In this document: positions 12,840-24,078 of the stretch, one piece after another | How the letters are laid out: every line of letters begins with the position of its first letter | Numbering within the stretch: position 1 is the stretch's first letter | Assembly: GCA_024180945.1 (NCBI GenBank) | Contig: JAKSGN010000033.1 | Span: 930,001 to 994,000, forward strand | Direction of reading: 5' to 3' | Length of the DNA stretch: 64,000 bases | Origin: Macrophomina tecta | Lineage: Eukaryota; Ascomycota; Dothideomycetes; Botryosphaeriales; Botryosphaeriaceae | The notes under the pieces: generated by a model | What the model was told of the DNA's origin: nothing | The model's input: the letters and a program-made list of their open reading frames with translations, nothing else | The model's database searches: none | Program-made: the position numbers and the translations under genes

Positions 12840-13703
12840 GTGGGTGGTGTTTGTTGGTGTTGTGGTCGGGAGGGAGGGGAACAGCTGGAGTAGAGGGCCC
12901 CGGCTGTGGGTCGTTGAGAGTGAAGACGAAAGTGCTTTTTTTTTTTTTCCTTTCTTTCTTTCTTTCTTTCTTTCTTTCTCGTGTGGAAGAGGGTTTGTTG
13001 ATCAGCCCCCCCCGCCCGACGAGGAAGGGCCTCGAGGTGCCGTTGTTGTTCCCCTCCCCAATGACAGATCCTCGAGCGGAAGTCGGCACGCCGCCGTGAC
13101 GTGAGACGACGCAGACACCCCCGCGGACCGTTACACCCATGGCGGCATGTCCATTCTTGGTTGAGCTGGGCGGGCTGTGCCTTTCCGGGTCTTGCTGAGA
13201 CGTCAGTCGCTTGCCCTTTTTTTTTTCTTTTTTTTTTTTTTTTTCCTGCGATTCTGGCAGGTCGCGAAGTATGGAGTGGCCAGGGGAGGTTCGCATTCTG
13301 GACTCCCCGCACATGCTTGGCTTGGCACGTATGCATTCTCTTGTGTGCGACGAGCGGTTGAGTTCGCGAGTGGTCAGGTTGATTTGCCAGTATTGCGTCA
13401 CTTTCGGGGTGCACCGGCCAGCTCTGTACTCTGTGTTCGGGTCTTGGGTTCAAATCAACCGCACCGTGTACACGCCTGGTCACGCACTCGGAGGGCAACA
13501 AAAAGGAAGCTCGAGGTTGGACCGTGCATATTCCAGCCAGACAGAAAAGCCGCGCATGTATTAACCAAGAACAGAAAATATCAAAGAGACATTAAAAAAC
13601 ACCGCAACATTGCAATTATATTCCCGCCATACACCGACCAGCCCTGGGCTACTCTCGTCTTTGTCTCTTTGCCTCTGTCTTTTTTGTTCCTCTTCTATGC
13701 AAG
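12840..13703. other. intergenic with pyrimidine tracts
   Basis: Between the small secreted-protein ORF and the amine oxidase 3' end. It holds a T-run followed by a TTTC tandem repeat at about 12936-12979 and T-runs near 13218-13243. No coding frame is recognised. Confidence 0.55.
12936..12979. repeat. T-run plus (TTTC)n microsatellite
   Basis: A run of T is followed by about eight TTTC units, immediately upstream of the small minus-strand secreted-protein ORF. It may fall in that gene's promoter or leader. Confidence 0.9.
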
Positions 13704-16258
13704 TCAATGCCCCGCGACGTGTGGATTAGCTGGGTCAAACGGATACTTCCTCACGGCCACATCGCCCGAATACTCATTCAAGTTCGGCTGGAGCGCGCCC
13801 AAGTTCGCCGAGCAAGTGGGCTGGTCCTGGCCAAAGATCTCGACACCGGTGGTCGCGCCGCGGCTATAGTTGATGCGCACCTGGTTGGGCGTCGTGCGGC
13901 TGGGGTCGCTGGCCAGGTAGTTGAGAGGCATGATGGTGAGGCCGGAGTGTGCGGTCGTGAAGACCGTGTTGGGGAGGTCGCCTGCAGGGGGTTGTCAATG
14001 GTAGGCTCTACAACGCCAAAGGGCAGCCGCAGGGGCAGAAGAGATGGGATGGTAGAGATGGGGCTTACCTGTATGCGGCACGTGGTGCATCCCCAGGTTA
14101 AACCAGACCACGAGGTCCTCCTGCACGAGATCCTCGCCGTCGAAGAAGTCGTTGAAGTCGACCAGCGGGGCGTGCACGTCCTGCCCGTTGGACGCGGCCG
14201 CCGACCGCGGCTCCGTATCCTTGCGCTTCGTGACGAACAGGTCGTGCGTCGCCCAGTTGGCCGCGTTGGCCAGGTTCGTGCTGTTCTCGACGGTCAGGTG
14301 GACGGCGCCGGACGAGGGCGCGATGCGGTAGCCGCGCGGCTCGCCGTAGGGGCTCCTCGCGTCCAGGTTGACGACCGTGTACTGCGTCGCGTCGTTGGGC
14401 GCCCAGTTCAGCTTGCCCTGGGCCTCGTTGGATACCGTGCCGCGCTGCAGCTTCATCGTGTTGCGCGGCTTGCCCTTCGCCCACGGGTACTCTTCGGTCG
14501 TCGGGACGAGGGTGGTCGTTGTGAGCGTGTTGGCGGTCCCCGCGACGTCGAGGTCCAGCTTGAAGTTGAGCACGTGGTCGTGCATCGCGCCGGAGAGGGC
14601 GTCGTGGATCTGGTGCCCGTAGTCGCCGTTGTGCGCCCAGTACGCGCTTTGGATGTAGCCCGAGGCGCGCACTTCGACGTGCACGCTGCCGTCCATGTAG
14701 AAGCTGTACGAAAACATATAATCGTAGTTTCCCACCGTGCATATATTGCGGAGCGTGAAGTAGACGTTCTTGGTCACGCTGACGTACCGGGAGGCGCTGT
14801 GGCGCTGGATGGGGTAGTCGGCGGTGGTCTCGAACAGGCAGATGCTGTTGATGTGTGTCCGGTGGATCTCTGCGTTGTAGTAGGTGGTGTTCAGATATGT
14901 CGCGTGCTCGGGGCAGTCGTAACCTGCGACCAGCTGGAAGCTGTACGACCCGAAGCCGTACCAGCTGTCCAGGTATGCAATGCCAGACAGGACTGGATCG
15001 TTCCCGGCGTAGTGCGCCAGAGCCTCCTCCAAGCCTAGCTCGTAGATTATACGCTCGCCTCTGTATTTGATGTCGAAGAGCCGCACGCCTGTGTCGCGGC
15101 TGAAGGCGATGTAGAACTCGAAGTCCATCCATTTGACGTATTTTTCCTGCTCGTCCACCGAATACCGAGAGCCCGATGGGGCGACAGTCATGGGAGGAGC
15201 GAGGTCGTCAAGCGCGGAGACTTCTCCCGTCTGATCGGTTGAAGTCCACTGGCCTGCAACATTCGGCGCCAGTTTCTCAAATCCGGGAGCAGCAAAGGCG
15301 CTCTTGAAATCCTCTGTGGTCTCGTAGAACACGCCGTTGTAGTACCAGCCTTGAAGCTTCCACAAGTTGGGATCCCTTCCGGTGATGTTAAGGGAGAAGT
15401 AAAGCCCGAGAGGTAGAAGAGTGTCAGCTTCGAAGCCGTTTGTCGGCTGGCCAAGGAACTGGAACCATTGAGTTATGCCGTCATCTTGCCCGAGCGGATA
15501 TTGAGATACGATTTGAGCTACATCACTCTCCTTGCCCTCCACGGTACCGTTCCAGAGCTCTTGAGTGATATCGGCAATGGAGGCAGTTATGGTGTAGAGC
15601 AACCGGTAAGCAGCAATGCTGGCGCTGATGTCGTCGAGTGCGCGGATTCTTCCCCCTGATTTCTTGGTAAAGGGGAAATCCAATGGCTCGTAACGAGTGT
15701 TCCCGCTTCCCACAGGCAATGGGCCGACGAGCAAACTCTGGTAGTAAGGCTCCTCGCTTGCACGGATGTCCAAGATTACATGAGCATAGCGCTCGGGAGG
15801 GGGGGCATTATTGTCAAGGTATGGCAAGGCGTCGGTTTTGTTGGGGATCATCAGTTCCACAAGTAGCTGAAGGAGATGTTACTATCCGGAGAGTAAATGG
15901 CAACAGAGCTGTGAGAACCTACGATTGCATTGTCCCAATCTCCAGCTCTGGCGGCGGCCGTCAAGTTTAGCGAAAGCTGCTCATGAAGCCAGGCTGTGAC
16001 CTCGGCGGCTTCCTGTTCGGTCAGACCGGCCCAAATATTTGATTTTGGTGCCTGAATCGTTTGGGCGCCCGGCGGTGCACATTGAGAGCCAGTTGCCTGG
16101 CGTTTCGCGTGCTGATGAGCTCCATAATGATTATACTCCTCCTGAAGAAATGGCCTGGGTGATCTCGGCATGAACTTGCAGGACACTACGTTAGCATGGT
16201 TGGCAAGAAAGCAGAAGAAAGCAAGGCCAGAAGCCCAGCCGGAGAGTGAGGCCTTCAT
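13704..16258 (-). CDS. secreted copper amine oxidase (topaquinone type)
   Basis: Oxidises primary amines to aldehydes with release of hydrogen peroxide and ammonia, using copper and a self-made topaquinone cofactor. Exons on the minus strand are 16258-15923, 15866-14069 and 13981-13704, giving 803 aa. The N-terminus MKASLSGWASGLAFFCFLA is a signal peptide, so it is probably extracellular. The cofactor tyrosine is predicted at Tyr493 in GNYDY, and the catalytic base Asp at 412 in LDSWYGFG. A His-x-His pair (MHDHV) and the WFNLGMHHVPHTG block match the copper site. The first intron is needed to join the N-terminal frame to LLVELMIPNK, the second to reach the conserved ending GLTIMPLNYL. Fungal relatives include lysyl-oxidase-like amine oxidases; the actual substrate cannot be read from sequence. 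Confidence 0.93.
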
Positions 16259-18149
16259 GATGGCGCTTGCGTGGATGTAGAGGAGAAAAGCAGGAGACTT
16301 CGCTTTATACTATCTCATGACTCTGAATTGATCTGTCTCTCACCCGATTGTAACCCCTGCGGCGCGCATGGTAACTCATTTATTGCCTTGCACAATGGCC
16401 CATGAACTAAATGTTTGGGAATTGGCCGAAGCTTATTTCTATTGCAATAGCCAATCGCTGGGCTCTTCGCAGCTGGACTTTTCTTGTAGGGTGTTCCCAG
16501 GTCTTGCAAGAGTATTGCTACACGCCATCGAAAATTGCAAGGTACAGTGTGGGGTTTCGCTGGGGTCACCAGGCCAACGCGCGGTTTTTTCCACTGAAAA
16601 GCGCGAAGCCACACAGTTGACTGTGTCGAGACCGCCGCTTCCCTGCGACGGGAATCATTCTGCGACTGTTGTGCACGGGGAGCAACGGCTGCAGAATTCA
16701 CTGCCTCTGCCAATAAAAGCTGCCAGTACAACGCTGCGTCCATTTTGCAGTAGACTTTCTCCAGAGCCGATGTCGTCTTCCCAGCCCTTCTTGATGGGTA
16801 CCGCGAGCTCGGCAGAGGCATATACTAAGTTGTAAGGTTTAATTGAGCTTCGTGTTTTAGCCTCGACCTGCCCAATAGACTCTTACTTTGCGCTGTGCCG
16901 CGATAATTGCAAGGTTGTCGATGCTGTACCTGCAGATCCCAGCCTTTTCGGTGACGCGACACTGCAGATGGTGTTGAGATCGATGAAAGTTCTGTGTTTC
17001 ATACCAAGCAAGCACCAAGCCATGCTCCCCTTGCGGCCTAGGAGTAAGTTGAGCAAACCGTTGCTAAACTTAGCGTCGGACAGCCTTTGCCGCCCTTCCG
17101 CAAATCCGAATCCAGTCCCAAATTACAAAATGGTCGACCATAAACCTTCGAGACTGCACAATTACGTCCCATACCCTGCTAATCCACGTGATGTCACGTG
17201 GATGTGTAATGAAAGAACAAGGTCATGAAGCTACCAAAACCTGTCCGGTCTGGGCTCTCTTTGAGAAATGAAATTAGTTTTCGAAATCCTGTACGTTTAT
17301 TATTTTTTTTTTTTTTTCGTTTGCTGAAACTTCCATGTGTCGTAGACCGTAGGTTTACTCCCTGTCCCACCCGCACCCTCCCCCTTTTTTTTGTCCGGCA
17401 AATTCAATGGTGAGATGGCACTTGTCCGTGGTGGCATGTCAAGGCTCGAACTTGCCAGTGGGACCTGTTGGTTCTCTGTCTAGCTCTAATGTTTGTTTTG
17501 TAGTAAACTGTTATTGGCGGCGTATGTTAGCTTATTAGCAGCTAAGAACCAGTGCTGACTGGAGGGGATTCCGCCAGACTATTCGACGATCCAAGACGAC
17601 CCAGCTATATAAAATCCTTCCGGTGCACAAAAGGGGTCGTCCAGAGACCAACAGGCCCTTGTAGCAGACCGCAGCCCATTCTGAGGGGGCAGGATGCGAG
17701 GAGGAGCAACAGCTAGGCCGCTCTGGTCGAATTTGCAGGCAATGTCTTGTGCTAAGTGAGGAACAGTACCTCCGTAGCGCCACCACCAACTCTGCCTCGA
17801 CCACGGCTTTCAGACTGCTGCATCTTACCTCCATAGCCACCGCATGGGGTCATGCTCATCTCAACTCGACTCCAATAAGAGCGATGCTCGTGTCTGACTG
17901 AGCGGGCGGCAATGCCAGCCTCCGCAATGCCACGAAGTACCGTGACGCCTTGACGGCTGCAGCACTCACGTATCGCAGTAGCTGAGCAATCGTTCAGATC
18001 GTAGGCCACCGAATATTGCCCTTTATTCCTGGTCATAAAGGCCTAATCCGTGTCCGAGTCAGTCCGGACTGCGTACAATAAGAAGGCAGCTTCAATTGGG
18101 ATCTCCATCTTTCCGGACCCACGCAGAGGCCATGCAATCACAAGTCTCA
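16259..18149. other. intergenic, no gene recognised
   Basis: This is the upstream flank of the amine oxidase and of the beta-lactamase-like pseudogene. Short frames occur on both strands, but none has domain signatures or convincing splice structure. Confidence 0.5.
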
Positions 18150-18627
18150 ATGAAGTCGCTTGTGCTGCTGTTGTGTTCGGGCGCCATTGCCAGTGTCGCT
18201 TGGCCCCCAATTCGCGGCGCCTTCACTGCCGGAGCCACGACGCAAAACTGCCCCCTTTCACGGCCAGCTGTTCCCGCCCACCAGCAAGCCCAGTCCCAGT
18301 GCTGCCATCCGCGCCGCCCATACAAGCCTCAAGAACCAGCTCGATGCTGCCGTTAAGCCTGGCGCTGCCTTGCCGCTCAACATCACTGTGAACGGCAACT
18401 GGTTTTCCGCCGGCGTATTTTCAACCGCAGATGTGAAGGGATCCAACGATGGGACGCTGTTTGACTTCCACTATCGCCCTCCTGGACAAGAGCACGCCAT
18501 GCTTGGTGCGAAGGTGGACAGGAATTCTGTCTACAGGATCGGCAGTACATCAAACCTGCTGACCATCTACGCCTTACTCGCCGAGAGAGGGGATGTGGAT
18601 TGGAACCTGCCTATGACCGACGAGTAA
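18150..18627 (+). pseudogene. N-terminal fragment of secreted beta-lactamase-like protein
   Basis: Remnant of a serine beta-lactamase/penicillin-binding-fold protein. It opens with MKSLVLLLCSGAIASVAWPP, a clear signal peptide. A single-base frameshift lies in the C-run near 18251-18255; the first frame ends in noise, while the family-like sequence (HGQLFPPTSKPSPSAA) continues in another frame. The active-site region reads VYRIGSTSNLLTIY, so the catalytic Lys of the SxxK motif is Asn. The frame stops at 18627 soon after GDVDWN, roughly 160 residues into a family that usually runs to 550-600 aa. The rest of the gene is not found downstream. A frameshift, a lost catalytic residue and truncation together mark a pseudogene. 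Confidence 0.75.
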
Positions 18628-18960
18628 TGGTGTCGATGCAGTCAAGGCGCTGGAGAGCTCGCTGCCCGGCGCTGAAGAGGGCGCGGGGGGTGAGCATCAG
18701 GATGTATCCGGCGCGGTTGAGGGCGAAGGGGATGGTGGTGGTCAGGGCGTTTACGGAAGCGTTGCCGCTGAGTACGGCGGGCGGCCCGACGGAGAGCACG
18801 TGCCGGTCGTGGTGTTCGGCGGATCGGATGATTGATGATTGTGGTAGTCAGGGCGGGCGGAGTGGGTGGAGGCGAGGGCGTGGAGGATGAGGTATGAGCG
18901 GGTGTAGAGAGGAACAGGTCGTGGATCCTGAACGTCGTCACTCTGGAGACCCTCGTTGCC
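18611..18960 (-). pseudogene. antisense coding-like fragment, family unknown
   Basis: Directly after the truncated beta-lactamase-like fragment, the minus strand reads like protein: VLSVGPPAVLSGNASVNALT, then IPFALNRAGYILMLTPRALF. A further piece in a shifted frame reads VPLYTRSYLILHALAS. I do not recognise the family, there is no full-length frame, and the pieces are out of phase. It may be a piece of another gene brought in when the neighbour was truncated. It could also be chance. Confidence 0.25.
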
Positions 18961-19686
18961 CTCATCGCGGAAGAGGCCTGAACACCGGCCGCATTCTCGC
19001 CGGCGGCGTCGATCTTGCTGTGAATGCGCTGAGCCAAGCCAGATCCCGTCTCAAACTACCCCTCCCGCCTGTGTTCCGCATACCGATCAAGCTATCCTCG
19101 CATTGTGGCTGTTGCGCGCCTCGTGGCTGGCTGGGCTTGCGCCATCTCGTGGGCCTGGGCGGATGCGCGATAGGTCCTGGGCTGGAGGATGGTTACTTGC
19201 ACGTCTTCGAAAGCATAAAGTGATGCTTACCCGATTAGGGAGTTGGATGGACCAGAACCCCTGTCACGTGCATCGGTGGTAATTGCGCAAGGAAGCCAGC
19301 CGCGCAGTAGCTTGCTGCAGTAAACACCGGCACGCTGCAGGCCCGTACTTCGAGCCTCGTTCCTTTCATTGCCGTAGAGCATTAATATATGGACGCGCGT
19401 ATTGTCTCCTGCGGCAAGGAGCTGGGTGCAGTGCTTCTGACGTCAACGTCGCAGCCATGTTCGTCTGAAGACGCTTACTTACTTTTTCCAACCGCCGTTG
19501 CACAGGAACGCGATCATCTGGCTTGGCAAATCCTGCGCCCCAGCCGCGCTGATGTCGGACAGCAGCTACCGGCCGACCAATGCCGTGGCTGACTCATCAT
19601 GTTGGTAATTTAACGAGATTCTTGCCCCTCCATGAGCACGCTCGAGAATTATCCAATTAGGAAGTTAAGCTTCCGCTGGGTATCTT

Positions 19687-19743
19687 GCGGACGAATCCTG
19701 GATATGCGGACGAATCCTGGATATGCGGACGAATCCTGGATAT
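19687..19743 (+). repeat. 3 x 19-bp perfect tandem repeat
   Basis: Three identical head-to-tail copies of a 19-bp unit (GCGGACGAATCCTGGATAT) at 19687-19705, 19706-19724 and 19725-19743. They lie about 210 bp upstream of the transesterase start. They could be promoter elements or a neutral minisatellite. Confidence 0.95.
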
Positions 19744-19950
19744 GCTGCGGTGGACGCTGTGGTCCTCCTCGACAAGCCGTGTTCTTGATTAGTAACTCCA
19801 TTTCCCAGAGCGTCCTAGTGGCTTATGAAGCAGTCGGTTTGGGTGCGCCTCCATTTTCGGTAATGACTGGCAATGCTGCAACACATAAAGCCGTCGAGCC
19901 GCGCTTGAGTTTGTGCAGCATTCCCGCTTACAGCCACTCGACACAACACC

Positions 19951-21572
19951 ATGGAGTCCCTCGATCAAATTGCCCAGGGCTTTCTCAAGGACGAGCAGCT
20001 GCCCTTGCCGAGGGTCACGATTGGTGCCGTCAACAAATCAGGTCTGCAATGACACCGCAACCCGGCTTCAACAAGTCCAGATATCACAGCGCAGGTTCTA
20101 ATGGTTCCTGTCCCCCAGGCTCATTCAACTACCTTAAGTCGTTTGGAGAGGAGGCCGGGGGTCCGGAAGACGAACCGTCCGACGTCAATGCGCTCCACTG
20201 GGTAGCCTCCTGCACGAAGCTCATCACAACCATCGCAGCCCTCCAATGCGTCGAGAAGGGGCTCCTGGCCCTGGACGACGACGTCGCCAAACTCCTCCCT
20301 GAGTGGAAGGATGCCAAGATCCTGCTGGGCCACGACGACAACAAGCAGCCCATCTTCAAGCCGGCCGAGAACACCATCACCCTCAGGTGACGCCCCGCCA
20401 AGCCCCGGAGAGGGGGGCGCCTGAGAGCACGCTGACACCGCACCAGACAGCTGCTCACGCACACAGCCGGCATGGCCTACCGCTTCTCGCACCCACTGGT
20501 GGAAGAGTACTTTGCCAACAGAGGCGAAGAGCGCCTGCTCCTAGCCGCCATCGTAAGCCCGCCGCCGTGAGATGCAGTCAGCATGCTAACCGCGCGCACC
20601 CACAGTCCGAAAGCTACCCGCCCTTCCTGGTCTCCGAGCCGGGCACCGAGTGGTGCTACTCGCCAGGCCTCGACTGGGCCGGGCAGATGGTGCGTATTTT
20701 CCCCCAGGCTGCGCCCGACACCGCGGCCGCTCGCTAAACACCCGCCACCACCACTGCGTCGCAGATCGAGCGCGTCACCGGCACCTCCCTCGACGCCTAC
20801 TTCAAGGCGCACATCTTCCACCCGCTCGGCATCCACGACGCGACCTTCCACCTCCCCGCCGGCGCCCGCCCCGCCACCCTCTGGGCCCGCCTTCCGCCCG
20901 GCGCCAGCCTTCCCGCCGGGTCGACCCGCCCGCTCGTCCCCGCCCCGCCCCTGCTGCCGACGCCCGTCGAGCACGTGCACGGCGGCGCCGGCTTGTGGGC
21001 TTCCGCGCCCGCGCTGCTGAAGCTGTACGGCGCGGCGCTGCGGCAGGACGCGCAGCTCCTGCGCCCGCAGACGTGGGAGAGCATGTTCGTGACGCAGGTG
21101 CCGGAGAGCGTGGCGAAGCGAGGGCTCTCCGGCCTCGAGACGCAGGGCCGGGAGATGCGGAATAATGCGTTGGGAGCCCTGCCGGATGGGGTGAAAGTGG
21201 GGTTCGGGTTTGGCGGACTCGTGACGAGAGAGGCGGTGGAAGGTACAAGGGCGGAGGGAAGTTTGAGTTGGAGTGGGCTGCCGAATTGTTATTGGGTGAG
21301 TGGTTTTTTTTTTTCTTCCTTGCTCTTTTTGTCTAGTTTCTTTCTGTTTCCTCCTTCTCCAGGCTTCCGGAAAGTCGGATCTCCTGGGGATGGGCTCCGA
21401 GCCACCGGGGTGAGTTTTGATGCTGACGTGTGTGCAATCACAGTGGATTGATCCGAAGAAGGGCGTCGCCGGCGTGTATTTGAGTCAGCTGGTGCCAACG
21501 GGTGATGACAAGTCAGTGGAGCTTGCGAGGAAGTTTGAGCACGCGGTTTATAAGGCTGTCGATGGGCAGTGA
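19951..21572 (+). CDS. LovD-like acyltransferase/esterase, class C beta-lactamase fold
   Basis: Serine hydrolase of the beta-lactamase/transesterase family. Exons: 19951-20041, 20119-20386, 20447-20552, 20606-20689, 20765-21295 and 21444-21572, giving about 402 aa, usual for LovD relatives. The catalytic Ser61 and Lys64 lie in ASCTKLI and the catalytic Tyr173 in EWCYSPGLDW. The Ser-to-Tyr spacing of 112 equals that of LovD (Ser76/Tyr188). No signal peptide is seen, so it is probably cytosolic. Fungal members either transfer acyl groups in polyketide pathways or act as esterases. No synthase gene is visible in this window, so a simple esterase role is as likely. The last intron (149 bp, T-rich) joins NCYW to WIDPKKG. 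An unrelated beta-lactamase-like pseudogene lies just upstream. Confidence 0.88.
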
Positions 21573-22299
21573 TTGGAGCAGGTTGTAGATAGATAAGGGC
21601 ATTTTATCCGGTCCCGTCAGACAATTAACCCCACTATCACATCCTTATCAGTCTCTACTGAGGAAGACAGTCCGGGAGATTGGATTTATCTGTGGAGGTC
21701 GTCCAATATAAGGCATCAAGGCAAGAAGGCAGGTACATTGACCTACATTGTCCCAAGCTCTTTGATATCCAAAATCTAGTGGTGCAGTAATTGGATTGAT
21801 AGGTGAGGCATGTCGGCCGGTCAAGCATCTGAAGTGGTGCTGCAATGACGCACAGATTAAGCACTGGTTGTATCACACCGCTTGCCACCGAGAAATCCCG
21901 AAGACTCCAAGGGAGCGCGGCCGGGGAGAAGTCCTCATCACGTGCAATTCACGTGGAGGTCCGTGCACCGGCGATTGTCCTGCCATTTAGGTCTGAAGCA
22001 TCCCATTCTTCCCCTTTTCCGTGGGTGACCTACACGTGGCCGTAGAAAGCCATCGAATGTTCGTCTGTACGGTGGTGCAATCGTACCTGCAGAGCTAAGC
22101 TTCCCCGTTGCCAGCGCCTCGATCCATCGGCCCCGGATCTTCAGGGTCCATCGGCAGACTCCCGTTACCCCAGAGCCCGAACGGCTGCGCCCGACGTCCG
22201 ACTTCTTCCAACACCACCGCTGCCGCCGCCGCCGCCGTCGTTCCCACGACGCCCCGAGAGCTGGCCTCTCCGGCCGCATCCACTGGCGACTTAGCCACC
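21573..22299. other. intergenic and F-box gene leader
   Basis: No gene is recognised. The frame of the downstream F-box protein remains open back to 22108 with Ala/Ser/Pro-rich sequence, but the first ATG in good context next to the F-box is at 22300. Confidence 0.55.
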
Positions 22300-23712
22300 A
22301 TGCAATCCACCAATTTGCTCGCCCTGCCCACCGAGCTGGTCCAGGAGATCGCTCGCCAGCTAGACTCCCCCGCCCAGCTCTCTCTTCGTCTGTCCTGCCG
22401 CCAGATGAACGCCAAGACCTACCACACCTTCCGCGACGCTCACTTCACCACCCGGCGCCACATCTTCACCGAGCATAGTCTCCAAGGCCTCGTCTCCCTC
22501 GCCCAGCACCCCTCCCTCGCCCCGGCCGTCCAGCACCTCGAACTCAGCCTCCTCCCCTTCGAGCAGCGCGACCGCAACGCCATGCACGACCCCACCTCGC
22601 CCTACCACGTCCCCTGCGCCTCCTCCCGCGCCGCCCTCACCACCTTCCTCGACGCCCAGGCCTGCAGCCACCGCACCGGCCAGGACGCCGCCCTGCTCAC
22701 GCGCGCCCTGCAGCGCCTGAGCAACCTGCGCACCCTCCGCATCACCAACCGCCCCGACGCGTGCTGGGGCTTCCACTCGATGGGCCGCGCGCTCGGCTGG
22801 CCCAACTACGTCGTCCGCGGCCAGGCGGCCGCCGCCCATCCGCAGCAGCACGCGCTGCCCAGCGTCTACGGCTTCGAGACGGCCCTGGCCGCCCTCGCCG
22901 CCAGCAGCGGCGCCTTCGCCCTGCACGAGCTCGACATCGCCGGCGGCTTGCCGCTCGCAGCCCTCGCTCTCCCCACCGCCGCCGCGGCCGCGCGCCTGAG
23001 CGCGAGCATGGCGCACGTACGCGTACTCACACTCTTCGTCAGCCTGCCGATGCGGCTGGCGATCGAAGCAGGGACAGCGCAATCCAACAACAACAATAAC
23101 AACAACACTGACGATAACGACGACGACGAGACGTCCAACAAGCACTTCCTCTCCCTCTTCCCCCACCTCGAGGTCCTCCGCCTCGGCGCCGCCCGCGGCC
23201 GTCCCAGCAACCTCGACCACTTCCTCGCCGACGTCGTGCTGCGCGCGCCGTGGCCGCGCCTGAAAGGCCTGCACCTCCTCCACCTCGACGCGCAGAAGGA
23301 GGGCGTCTTGCAGCACGTCCTGGCGCACTGCGCCGCGCTCGAGTACCTGGTGCTCGAGGACGGCAGGGCGCGCGAGTCGTGCTGGCGCCCGGCGATGCGG
23401 TATGCAGCCGAGGCGCATCCGGCGCTGGTCGGCGTGCTGTGTAAGCGGTTCGAGGTGGTGGCGGATGATGCGGTGGTGCTTGGAGGTGGGGCGGCGCCGC
23501 CGCCGCAGCAGCAGCAGCAGTGGGGTGGCGATGGAGAGGTGAGAAGTCCGTTCCTGGAGTATGACACGCAGGCCGTGGGCGGAAGCGAGCAAGCGAGGCA
23601 TTTGGTTGTTGATCGGGAGGCAAAGTGGGTGAGGCAGAGGTTTCCGTGGAGGTTCTTTACGGTGCCGGAGTTTTGGAGGAGGGACAGAGTGTTTTTTCAG
23701 ATGAGGGGGTGA
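22300..23712 (+). CDS. F-box protein
   Basis: Single-exon protein of 470 aa. Residues 5-45 form an F-box (LLALPTELVQEIARQL, then LSLRLSCRQMNAKTYHTF), which should bind Skp1 in an SCF ubiquitin ligase. The rest has scattered leucine-rich segments (VQHLELSLLPF, LEVLRLGAARG) as in many fungal F-box proteins of unknown target. An Asn/Asp-rich low-complexity insert, encoded by an AAC/GAC repeat near 23086-23135, separates two halves. A polyglutamine stretch occurs near 23506-23519. The ATG at 22300 follows GCCACC, a good initiation context. The coding strand is very GC-rich at third positions, which also creates a long false frame on the opposite strand. Confidence 0.85.
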   Translation: MQSTNLLALPTELVQEIARQLDSPAQLSLRLSCRQMNAKTYHTFRDAHFTTRRHIFTEHSLQGLVSLAQHPSLAPAVQHLELSLLPFEQRDRNAMHDPTSPYHVPCASSRAALTTFLDAQACSHRTGQDAALLTRALQRLSNLRTLRITNRPDACWGFHSMGRALGWPNYVVRGQAAAAHPQQHALPSVYGFETALAALAASSGAFALHELDIAGGLPLAALALPTAAAAARLSASMAHVRVLTLFVSLPMRLAIEAGTAQSNNNNNNNTDDNDDDETSNKHFLSLFPHLEVLRLGAARGRPSNLDHFLADVVLRAPWPRLKGLHLLHLDAQKEGVLQHVLAHCAALEYLVLEDGRARESCWRPAMRYAAEAHPALVGVLCKRFEVVADDAVVLGGGAAPPPQQQQQWGGDGEVRSPFLEYDTQAVGGSEQARHLVVDREAKWVRQRFPWRFFTVPEFWRRDRVFFQMRG

Positions 23713-24031
23713 TTGGTCGGGGAGGTGCTGTATACCCTCTCGTTCTTGCATTGTGATTTTCGGCAACGTGCTTTACGAGATGGCGATTACGCTGTTGGAT
23801 TTAGACGGTAGAACTTTTTTCTTTTACTTCATTTTTTTTTAGAGATTATATCGGCCCACGCTCATTGTAGACATTAGTAAGACTGTAGAGAACACATGGA
23901 GATAGACCAAGCAACAGACTTTCACGTTTTCATCCGGGACGCTCCCCAGATCTATCCCGAAATACAATACAAGGCAACAGAGAAAGTCTCATCAACCAAG
24001 AGCGATCTCCAATCCAGCAACAACTCCAACA

Positions 24032-24033
<2 letters not shown>

Positions 24034-24062
<29 letters not shown>
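24034..24062. repeat. (CA)n microsatellite
   Basis: About 14 CA units just beyond the 3' end of the minus-strand MFS transporter, probably in its 3' UTR. Confidence 0.95.
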
Positions 24063-24078
24063 AGCGCCTCGTCCCCCC

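Noticed and set aside
13380..13490. Possible tRNA around GGGTTCAAATCAACC
   Set aside because: The T-stem does not pair and no acceptor stem or anticodon arm can be built.
13707..15038. 443-aa plus-strand open frame
   Set aside because: Antisense shadow of the copper amine oxidase, whose motifs and splice sites are clear on the other strand.
22360..23766. 468-aa minus-strand open frame
   Set aside because: Exact antisense of the F-box gene; it arises from GC-rich third positions and has Arg/Glu/Ala-rich noise without domains.
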